From NCBI RefSeq assembly GCF_048564905.1, contig NC_132990.1, forward strand, positions 35,893,001 through 35,957,000: DNA of 64,000 nt, given 5' to 3'. Made by a program: the position numbers and the translations under genes. This document shows positions 1 to 64,000 of the stretch, in pieces (the stretch's first letter is position 1; each line of letters starts with the position of its first letter). This stretch comes from Vicugna pacos. Lineage: Eukaryota; Chordata; Mammalia; Artiodactyla; Camelidae. Under the pieces are notes generated by a model. It was not told the origin of the DNA and made no database searches. It was given only the letters and a program-made list of their open reading frames with translations.

Positions 1-54
1 GGTTTTGAAAGATGAACTTTGCGGGGACACAAACATTCAGTCCACTGCAATCAC

Positions 55-135
55 TAATGAGTAAGAGGCGGGACTAGGAATTGAACCTCAGCGTCTTAGA
101 TTCCAGAGCTGCGCTCATAAACACTAGCCCACATT
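55..135 (-). mobile_element. MIR SINE fragment
   Basis: It resembles the reverse complement of the MIR 5' part: GGAATTGAACCTCAG and CTCATAAACACTAGCCCACATT correspond to the MIR tRNA-like head. Old and truncated. Confidence 0.6.
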
Positions 136-235
136 GCCCTCCTCTGTGCTGGGGAATGTCACTATTTCACTTAAGGCTGACTTAGCATTTAATCTTGATC
201 TCATGGCTGACCTAGCATGATGAGTTCACCACCCA

Positions 236-265
236 CAGTCAGACAGTCAGACAGACAGTCAGGCA
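236..265 (+). repeat. Short CAGACAGT-type tandem repeat
   Basis: Three to four imperfect copies of an 8-bp CAGTCAGA unit, too short to be informative. Confidence 0.7.
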
Positions 266-2639
266 CCTACCTGCACAGTCACTCACCCCTTGATGACACT
301 CAAGAAGGCTCAGCAAAGAAAATTCAAAACAGTGAATAATATAAATAGAAAGTCTTTTTTTGTTAGATGCCATCACATAGGGACAGCTGTTTCAGCTTCT
401 TAATTAACTCTGGCTTAATCTCATGTTGAAATTAACTCTTGTTCCTTCTCATACAAGATCACTGCCTGGACACATTCCCAGATCATTCTCAGATGACCAC
501 AGATGCCTGAGGTTTGTTGGGGGATAACACACATATAAATAAGTGGTGACTATTCCTAGCTAACTACAGCAAATTTTCTGAATAGAATCCCTATCAGAAA
601 ACCAGCATAAGCCTCATTTTAGGACACTTCTAGGTCACCAAGGACTGTAAGAATTATGGTAAAAGATAGAGCTGTGATGTGCTGGTGTCCCATTAGGAGT
701 CTTTCACAAGGTGATCATTTCCCTGTCAAACATTTCAACCATGGAATATGTGAGGACACTTGGGAAACTACACATCAGGAAAGTGGAAATGAGAGTTAGA
801 AACTCAGGGCCCGAGGCTACGCCGTGCCCCTCAGATCACACTGGTTTCCTAGGTCAGTCAGCCATGGTCCAGGGGGGATAGCAGGAACCTGGTCACTCAG
901 AAGAGACACATGCCCCTTCCAAGGATGTGGGCAGGGCAGGGGCTGCGGATAAGGTAGGACGTATAACCCGGTGGCAATGCCTATCTTCACTCATCAGCTG
1001 CTTACAAAGTGCCCATAGTTAGTTACAAGGCCTTGTCTGGGCCTTTGGAGATATAACTTGGCCCTAGAGGAGCAGAGCCCTTCTTCTCAATCACATAAAG
1101 CCACTTCTTGCTCTACAGAAGAAGAGTATTGAAGCAAAGGAAGAGGAGAATGTGGGGATTGGATTTCTTTCTACTGTACCTTGTGCCCAGGGAGTCAGTT
1201 CTGGTCCTTGCTGGATGGTTCTCAGATGGCGTGTCCTCAGATGGCAACATCCACTATGATGGAGGTTTTGGAAACTGCATTCTCTTACTAAAATGTCAGT
1301 TAGCATCACAGAACAGCTGAGTGAGGAAGGACCAGAAACAGCGACTTTATCTGACTTGACTCTGTCCCATGCCAGGGAAGACGGCTGACTTCGGCTCCCA
1401 GAAGGAGGGATTCCTACACTGACAGTGCCACCTCTTGAACTCTGTCCTCAGTGTGCTCCCCTCTCCATCGCTCCCATCCTACCCCCTTACAGTTCCTTCT
1501 TTCACACCCTCGTCCAGTGTCTTTATGCCTCTCTTGGGAACCTCCCTGTGCACCTCCCCGTACCCAATATTCACTGCCTCTGCTGGGGCTGGGGTTTTTG
1601 GGTGTCCAGCTTTGTTGGCTCTGAAAGACAGGTTCAGTCTAGTAGGTGAAGGAGACATTGGTGGGGGGATAAGATCCCACTGCAGTTTCCCACCAATGAG
1701 AACTATAGGAGATTTTTTTCATGTATTACCTTAAAAACAAGCAACCAAGTGAGCTTTCATATTACCCAGTGACAACACAATCTAGTTTTATTTGAAGAAA
1801 TTATATTTTCTCTATCAATCTGACTCTGACTAGCCCCATGCAAAACAGTAAACATGGCATTATTTAGTTGGAGAACATAAGAACTACGAACAGGTCTGTC
1901 TGAACTACCCAGGATGGCTAGTGTCTACTTGGATAAGAACTTCCTGATCTTCAATCTCTTCACTGATAAAAAGAGGGATAGTTCCTGGCCTCAAGGAACT
2001 TCTAATCAAGTGGAGGGGACAGTCCACACAGATAAAACCAGAGCGTGACGGGCCAGCAAGGGGTGGAGGGATGGGAGAAAGGTTTCAAGAAGGGGTGGGG
2101 ATTAGGCTGCGGCTACGTTCCAAGTTGGAGTTCAGGTGGAATGGAGGGTGGGGACCCTTTCAAACTTCAACAAAAGCTGTGTGCACACGTGCCTCTACTG
2201 GAGTGGGTCTGCTCTTCCCCGGGCAGGGACTGGGTCTTGCTTCCGCATCTGCAGGAAGGCCTGCCCGGCTTGTCCTCCACCGTGCGAGCCTGCCCTGAGA
2301 TTCAGAGTTCCGGCAGCTGAAACCAAGCCCGGGCGCCAGGGGGAGGTTCCCGTCCAGAGACTTCACTAGACACCCCCACCCCCGGCCAACACACACTTCC
2401 TCCCACCCTTTCATTCCAAATACACATTTACTTGCACTTCCTGGGATCCTCCAGTCGCAGGAGTCCCAGGAAGGAGATTTTAGGACTATGCCCATTTCCC
2501 ACACTATTACTTTACTTGATTCCCACTTCAACTGCTTTTCCTGTAGCTTCACAATTCCTGAGAAATAAGGCCCCCGAGCCTCCCCGAATCCCTCGTTGAT
2601 GCTGTACAGCACCCCCGTTTCCCAGTTTCCAGCTACTCA

Positions 2640-2750
2640 CTCACTGCCTGAGAGACCGAGCACTTTTTCGCTCCTAACACAAACTCCCGCCGCTCGCGCA
2701 TGCGCAGTAAACACCCCGGGGGGGTGGGGGCGGGGCGGGGGAGGTGTGCT
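2640..2750. promoter_or_regulatory. GC-rich promoter-like patch with NRF1 site (possible KANK1 alternative promoter)
   Basis: It contains a perfect NRF1-type palindrome GCGCATGCGC at 2696-2705 and GC boxes (GGGGCGGGGC) at about 2729-2739. On the minus strand a consensus donor GTGAGT begins at 2644, about 50 bp downstream of the NRF1 site. Human KANK1 lies just downstream of DOCK8 in the same orientation and uses several 5' exons, so a KANK1 first exon is plausible, but I recognise no KANK1 coding sequence here. Confidence 0.4.
2718..2742 (+). other. G-quadruplex-forming tract
   Basis: Four or more runs of at least four guanines separated by single bases (a 7-G run, then 5, 4 and 5 G). This fits a strong intramolecular quadruplex consensus on the plus strand, with a C-rich partner on the minus strand. 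It abuts the NRF1 site. Confidence 0.6.
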
Positions 2751-5700
2751 TGATTTCTCTAACCCGCGTTTAAACAGCTGCGCTTGTTGGGGTGCCTTGC
2801 CCTCAGTTCTCGATGGATTAGGGCCATTGAATTTCCTAATCAGTTGCTTGCCTCCACGCGGTCCTCTTTAGAAACTTTTGGCTTGATATGTATCTGGAGA
2901 CTTTCGCGCTCTGGCCGCAAAGTTGGAGCCGGTGCAGTGGGGCAGGTGAGGCTGCCCATAAACCCTGGGCTTCTCAACCAGAAAGGCAGCTCAATTATTG
3001 CAAATCCGTCGTGGCTGCCAAGTCCTCTCTTTCTTCCTTATTACTTTTGGGGAAACTTGCCTCTCACTGGCTCTGTTTCAAGTGGAAGTCGGTGTGCTTT
3101 GATACCCTCAGGGAGCACTTACAGGCTGGGGGCCACAGGTGGGCTGTTAGAATCTGTGTATTTACCTTCCAGAGGAATGCACTGGAAACATGCTGCACTT
3201 GAGGAAAAGGGAAGCCGTGTCGGATTGGGTTTCCAGGCGCCACTGTGCACCCTCTCAGTTCCACTGATGCCCTTTCTTCCTTCTACCCTGAAGGCCCTTG
3301 TTTTGGCCTTGACCAGACCATGTAAACTGGCACTGCAGGTTGAATAGACCAGGCATTTACTTTCTGGTAAGTCAGGCCTCTGTCCTGCCTGCACCTTTGG
3401 CCTGCTTTTGATCCTTGCTGCCAACAGTGAATGCAATGTGTGAGGGCCTAGCTAAACTTTCTGGAGGTGTCAGTTGTAAATAATGCTTCCTCACACACGG
3501 GGCAGCACATTTGAGTCGCCAAAACATGTTCCCATGCGGTAATTGTCTCACTGGATTTCCTCAGCAGGTTGGGAGAAGACAGAGCAACTCATCCTTTTTT
3601 TTTTTTTTTTACAGTGAAAAGACCTGAAGCTCAGAGAGTTGCAGGACTAGAGAGTGGAAGAATAAGAAAGTGGGACTTCTGCTCCTTCGTCCAGAAACCT
3701 TCTGCAGTCACACAGGCTTTCCTTCTTTCTTTTTTTAATCTCACTAATTACCCTGATAATCCTGTTAGGTAAAAGAACAGTTTGTTCATGTCATGTTCTC
3801 TGGTTGCAGAAAGGAAATGACAAGGGACAAGAGAGCTGGTTCCTCAGCTGTACCCTTCAGAACTCTACCACCTTGCTAATTGCTCCCTTACCCTGGCAAC
3901 CAGCGACTTGCCAACTTCCAATGTTTTGGAGGAAAACAGTAAAGACGAAAGCCATTTAGCTGTCAAGCTAATGTCACAAAGATCATTATCAGATCAGGAA
4001 CTGGGTTGGACTCAGTCGCATCATTCCAGGGAGAGCACTGCTCCCCCAAGAACGTAGGAATGTAGACAACTTTCTGAAAAGTTTTCAGCTGAGGCTCTGC
4101 TACATTTCCTTCACCAATTCCATAGCAGAAAACGTAGTGACCATCTGAGCCCTGGCTTTTTAATCAGGTGCTGTGATTCTTATTAAGGATAAGGTCTATG
4201 GTGACTCAAAGGAAAACAGCAGAAAAGGGGGACAAATCCTCATAATTCCTGCCCATGCATTCATTGATAATAGGTAAAGTCTAGAGGGAACATTCCTCCG
4301 GGCTAGTTGACCCAAATCGTCTATCCTGTTAGGTGCTTTTGGCCCAGAGATACAAGAGGAATAGTCTGGCAGAAATCATCACTGATGACCACTTTCATTC
4401 AGTATTTTGGTCATTAACAAACATTCGTGGAGTGCCCACAATAGGCCAGGCACCGAGGACACAGAGATGAGGGTGAGACATAATTTTGATGCTTGACTTT
4501 ATCCACTCAAACCTAATTTTATTCCATTTTCCCTGTTGCTCTCACTTTTCTCTCAGTGCCCCTTCCCGCTCAGCTCTATAGTTCTGATTCCTGATCATCT
4601 GCATCATTTTTGGCAAGACACTCCCGAGGATGGAAGTGTCCACCCCTATCTGTCCCAGTCCCCACTCTTCTTCAAGGTATGATAAGCCTTGCGTCCTCCT
4701 TCATGTATGGCATATCCTTTTCATCTCCCCTCCTAGGGATGGTCCTTCCAGATCAGTGGTTGTGAACATGATATGAAAAAAAAAAAACCCTGTAATCCTG
4801 AGCTCCCTACAAGTTCCTTCTTCTGAATGCATTTACTTTGAAGCAAAATGTTCCGCAGGGAACCCCTGTGGTTTGTTATGCTTCTTTTCCCCTTTCCTCC
4901 CAGTTCCCTGAGGAACTACCCATCTGTCTATCGCTAGCCCTGTGGTTTGAGTCGGTATTGACCCTGCTTCTACTGCGAGGGGAGAACCTTGATTAGCATG
5001 AGCCACTCCAATCAGAGCAAACCCAAAGAATTTGGGAATTCTGGAACCCAGAACTTCTTTTCTTTGTGGAGCTTGGTGGTATGAGGTTGTGAGGCTCAGG
5101 ACTGCCTTCGTCATGATGGATGAGCCTGGAATTTCCAGGAACCACTGCTGAAAGCCTGAGGATGGAGCCACACAAGAGAAGGCAGAGATGAAAAATGGAC
5201 CCAGGACATGGTATGTGGGCCCTGAATCGAGCTGGGTCTGAACCAATTCCACCTCTAGGTTAATCTGTTAAATGTCCCAGTAAACTACACTACCCTCTTT
5301 GAAAACATTGACTTGAGCTTAGTTTTCTGTCCCTTATAAAAGATTGCCAACCGAGAACTACTCTTAGGCCAGGGCTTCCCAAATGGAGTGCCACGGGGTA
5401 CCCATGAGTTGGGTTATAGATTTTACTTGAGGTTGATTGCCCCAGCCCTTGGTATCTAAAAGCAGAGGACATTTAATCTGGAGTATTTTAGGTCACAGGA
5501 TTATTAGGGCTCTTAGAGCTAAAAGCCAGCCCTACATAATACCTAACCCTTACTGTTTGAGGCAAAATACAACAGGTGTTGATAATGGTGATCCTGGAGT
5601 CACTCAGAAAAGGTTACACTCCATGGGGCCTGTCCTAGTCTGCTGGGTATTATGGCCACGTACACACAGATGAGATGCTCTTCCTCACTGAATGAGGTAC

Positions 5701-6714
5701 TCTGGAGGGCAGTTACAGTGTTGTTGGATCTTGGTCTCTCACACAGAAGAAACTAAACAACATATGGAATTAAAGTATGTCAATGCATACTCATTTAAGA
5801 AAGCAATTAAATACATAATTACTTTAGAAAGAGTTCTGCCCCAAATGCCCAAGAAACAAAAAGTTTGCCACTTAAACTGGTAAGCTTAAGTAATTAAAAA
5901 AAAAAGTCCTCTTTCAGACTATAAAGAGGACTATAGATTAGGACTATAGACTATAAATTCATGCATACCTGATGGTGTACACAAAAAGTTCTGGAATAAT
6001 CCATATTACATTCTCTCTCGTGACCAGCAAGATTAAATACTGCATACGAGGTGGGATCCTGGGTAGCACTGTTTGACCAAGGCCATGGTTATGCATCTTT
6101 CTTCTTCTCTGAAGTGTTTTACAAGAGTTACGAGTTGTCAAAATGAAAAACACACATTGCAAAGGGAGACATTTTGCTTCCAATTCTTATTACATTTTGA
6201 GTACCAGTCAAGGTAATCAGTCATATTAAAAATATATAATTTAATTCTCAAATAAGAACTTTGTTCATCTTTCTCCTAAAGTACATTGTCAAAAGAATCC
6301 AAAGCTGAATATATTCTGTAGCTGATGTACATATGCTGATGGACAGCACAATGTTCAGAAATGAAAGCAGAAATATTCTCCTTCTATAAAAATAAATTGG
6401 CCCCAGAGAAGGGGAGAAAAAGAGAAAGCAAGAGCAAACATAAGGAAAATGCAAAACTTTAGAGGAAAATTCTTTCAATTTAAGGAACTGCAGCACGTGC
6501 AACTTTCAGCAGGTCGCTCAGCGTACCATGCGTCTGCTGTATCAGTGCTTCCACAGTGCTCTTCTATAAGCGCATGTTAAATTAACTTAACATAACAGAA
6601 CGGTAAAGCAAAAATAACTACACAACAATTAGTCCACCGTTACCCAAGGGGTAACAAATTCACAAATAATGAATCCATCCCCAAATTTCCAGCCTTCATG
6701 ATTTTTTGATTTCT

Positions 6715-7231
6715 AGTAAGGCCTCCCCTCACAGATTTATTGAAAGGTTTTGCATTCCAGCAAGCTCACTCTCCTTTCCTATAAATAAGGAGTGAAGTTT
6801 GCTTGCACAGGTTGTTGGACAACTATTTCCATTTTTCATAGGGCAATTTGGGTTTATCTAAGTACAGATTAAATTTAAATACAGGTGAGAGGAAGTCACC
6901 CCTTGGCTAGATGGTGACTGACCATTCAGCAGGAGATGCTGTTTATGCCTTGTTTTGCGCGATAATGGGAAAACAACATGCCGTAATAAATATACCGGCA
7001 CCTCTGATGAACCATACTCCACTACTTCCATTGCCTAGCACGCCCCAAATCTGGTCAGACCCCATTAGGATGTAATTGCCATCGTCACTTGGATCCCAAA
7101 GCTTCCAGAATGCTGTCTGGTCAGGGAGGATGTGATCTGTCCTGTGTGGTAAATGTCCTATGATTTATGTACCAGCGGGTCCTTCTTCGGGGTCATAGGG
7201 CCTCAGTCTTCATGGGTGAAGATAGCTTTCC
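6715..7231 (-). other. DOCK8: DOCK8 3' UTR (end inferred)
   Basis: This is the sequence after the TGA down to about 20 bp past the first good AATAAA on the minus strand. It is not coding in any frame and holds no repeat I recognise. The exact cleavage point is inferred only from the signal, and longer 3' UTR forms are possible. Confidence 0.55.
6736..6741 (-). promoter_or_regulatory. DOCK8: Candidate DOCK8 poly(A) signal AATAAA
   Basis: Plus-strand TTTATT is AATAAA on the coding strand, about 490 bp after the DOCK8 stop. It is the first canonical hexamer I see downstream of the stop. Confidence 0.55.
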
Positions 7232-62648
<55,417 letters not shown>

Positions 62649-62939
62649 CTGAACAACAAACACAAAAACATTACATTTATGTAATGCAGTCTGTACTAAC
62701 TGCTTTATTCACCAACCCCAATTATAATAGCTTGTTAGTACTGATGCATGCATCCTAGATGTCTTAGAGTACAGTGGATGGCAAGCTCAATGCTGAAATA
62801 ATCTGAGACTGGAGGGCAGTTTAAGTAAGTAGGAGAAGATGGGTGGCAGTAACTTACTGGAGAACTAGGTTTGACGGAATGTCCTCAGCAGGGGAGTGAA
62901 CCTGCATTCTACTGGGGACACAATTCTGGGTGGCAGTCG

Positions 62940-63060
62940 GAACTGGGACAGTCTGTTACTTTCCTTCCAGATCCTGCCATAAACTCCGTGTGACCATGTG
63001 TAAGCCATTCATTCCTCTCCTTATTCTCAGTTTTCTCATCGATAAACTCTGTTGGTAGCA
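62940..63060 (+). mobile_element. MIR SINE fragment
   Basis: GTGTGACCATGTGTAAGCCA and CTCAGTTTTCTCATCGAT match the MIR middle. Confidence 0.7.
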
Positions 63061-63395
63061 GTGGTTCTCAAACTTAAATGTGCATCAGAATCCCCTGGAG
63101 GGCTCATTAAGAAACAGGTTGCTGGGGGGAGGGTACAGCTCAGTGGTAGAGTACATGCTTAGCATGTACGAGGTCTTGGGGTCAATCCCCAGAATCTCCA
63201 TTAAAATAAATAAATAAGTAAACTTAATCCACACCACACCCCCCCACCCCCCAAAAAAGGGAAAAGAAACAGATTGCTGAGCCTACTCCCAGAGTCTCAG
63301 ATTTAGCAGTTCTGGGGTGGGACCTGAGAGTTTGCATTTTTAACATGTTCACAAGTGATGCTGACACTGCTGGTGCAGGGAGCTATCTCAACTCC
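63060..63395 (+). mobile_element. MER5A-type hAT remnant split by a SINE
   Basis: The left part has GTGGTTCTCAAACTTAAATG and CCCCTGGAGGGCTCATTAAG. The right part resumes at CAGATTGCTGAGCCTACTCC and ends near GATGCTGACACTGCTGG. Together they cover MER5A from its first base. Confidence 0.9.
63125..63263 (+). mobile_element. Camelid tRNA-derived SINE (Vic-1 type) nested in MER5A
   Basis: GGGTACAGCTCAGTGGTAGA, GTACATGCTTAGCATGTACG and GGTCAATCCCCAG with AAATAAATAAATAAG-type tail. It is bracketed by 16-bp target duplications, 63109-63124 and 63264-63279 (AAGAAACAG then GTTGCTG or ATTGCTG), one mismatch. Confidence 0.95.
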
Positions 63396-64000
63396 CTTCC
63401 CTTCCAGACAAACAAGTTTTGTTTTTATAATCCCACTATGGCTTTGTGGGAAACGTGAAGGGTTGGGTCTATGAGTGGATCATCTGCATTAAAAGGCACA
63501 GTGGTAGCAGCTTGAACTCACCCAGCTCCTAAACCTCTATGCCCCAGGGTTGTCAGATGCTTGAAAAGCTTCTCAGTTCGACTTTGCATCTACACTTCCC
63601 ATCTATACTTCCCATGAAGCCATCTGACTGCTCATCTGACTGCAAACGTAGCAGACAGTGATTTTTACACCTTTTGCATCTTCCCCATTCCCTAGTTTGT
63701 CTGGATACTTGTTAATGCTCTTGACAACAGCTTTAATGGGGAACAAGTTTAAGACCAAAGGTAGGGTGATCAACTCATGTGTTTGCCTGAGTCTGTTGTG
63801 GACAAAAACAATGTCACCTGCCATTTCAGTAAACAAATGTGACCCACCATCAAGCCATCAGCCACTGTAGCCAACTGACTGACAGTGCACCTCGAGGGGA
63901 ATTCAGGATGGAGAAAACAGGATACTGGCCCTAGACAGTTAAGATGCATATCTAAGGAATAATTTCAGTGAGCCCAGACTCTTGCATCTTCCCATACATT

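Larger units (their letters stand above)
1..6714. other. Intergenic region downstream of DOCK8
   Basis: No coding exon recognised on either strand. It holds a MIR remnant near 55-135, a short CAGT/CAGA repeat at 236-265, L2-like remnants near 1985-2035 and 4395-4475, a poly-T at 3594-3610, and the GC-rich promoter-like patch at 2640-2750. The remaining sequence looks unique. By human synteny KANK1 should follow at lower coordinates. Confidence 0.6.
62649..64000 (-). other. DOCK8: DOCK8 intron (partial, continues beyond the window)
   Basis: No upstream DOCK8 exon found; the expected exon ending PRPASKK in human is absent. Contents: a MIR at about 62940-63060 (TCAGTTTTCTCATCGATAAA), a MER5A split by a SINE, and unassigned sequence after 63.4 kb. 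Confidence 0.65.

Noticed and set aside
2160-2612. 150-codon minus-strand ORF downstream of DOCK8
   Set aside because: No recognisable domain, arginine/serine/glycine-rich from GC content, and not the KANK1 coding start as I know it. It may be partly UTR of an alternative exon but is not supported as coding.
2784-3347. 187-codon plus-strand ORF past the GC-rich patch
   Set aside because: No homology recognised, and the composition is typical of random frames in moderately GC-rich DNA.
62649-64000. Search for the next upstream DOCK8 exon (expected end PRPASKK)
   Set aside because: No matching sequence on the minus strand; the exon must lie beyond the window.

Overview
This is mammalian nuclear DNA, almost certainly from a camelid (camel, alpaca or llama group). 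It has long introns, MIR, L2, L1, MLT1 and MER5-type fossils, and four copies of a tRNA-derived SINE (15.74, 20.28, 62.02 and 63.13 kb) whose core I recognise as the camelid Vic-1 type. I cannot tell which camelid.

One protein-coding gene is present, on the minus strand: the 3' half of DOCK8, a CDC42 guanine-nucleotide exchange factor of the DOCK-C family active in leukocytes. I place 25 coding exons between 62648 and 7232. All have AG acceptors and GT donors, phases agree at every junction, and together they give an uninterrupted 1,144-codon frame plus stop. This is the C-terminal half of a protein of about 2,100 residues: the helical region before DHR-2, the whole catalytic DHR-2 domain, and the native C-terminus. 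Earlier exons lie beyond 64000. A likely poly(A) signal at 6736-6741 gives a 3' UTR of roughly half a kilobase.

Layout: 1-6.7 kb is downstream of DOCK8. It contains a short GC-rich, NRF1-site-bearing, promoter-like patch at about 2.64-2.75 kb. In human the next gene in the same orientation is KANK1, so this may be one of its alternative 5' ends. 6.7-7.9 kb holds the last two DOCK8 exons, with a small dense CpG island filling their 400-bp intron. 7.9-16.1 kb is a repeat-filled intron with a striking 50-bp hairpin. 16.1-40.7 kb holds 17 exons, including all of DHR-2. 40.7-62.6 kb holds the remaining six exons, spread out by large introns with a nested L1/MLT1 and younger L1 ends. 62.65-64 kb is intron with a SINE inserted into a MER5A.

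I found no other intact gene, CRISPR array or operon, and no evidence of a new multi-gene system. The most unusual local structures are the near-perfect intronic hairpin at 12.2 kb, a 77-bp direct duplication bracketing one DOCK8 exon, the CpG island in the last intron, and an L1 that starts about 20 bp from a splice acceptor next to a diverged exon end.
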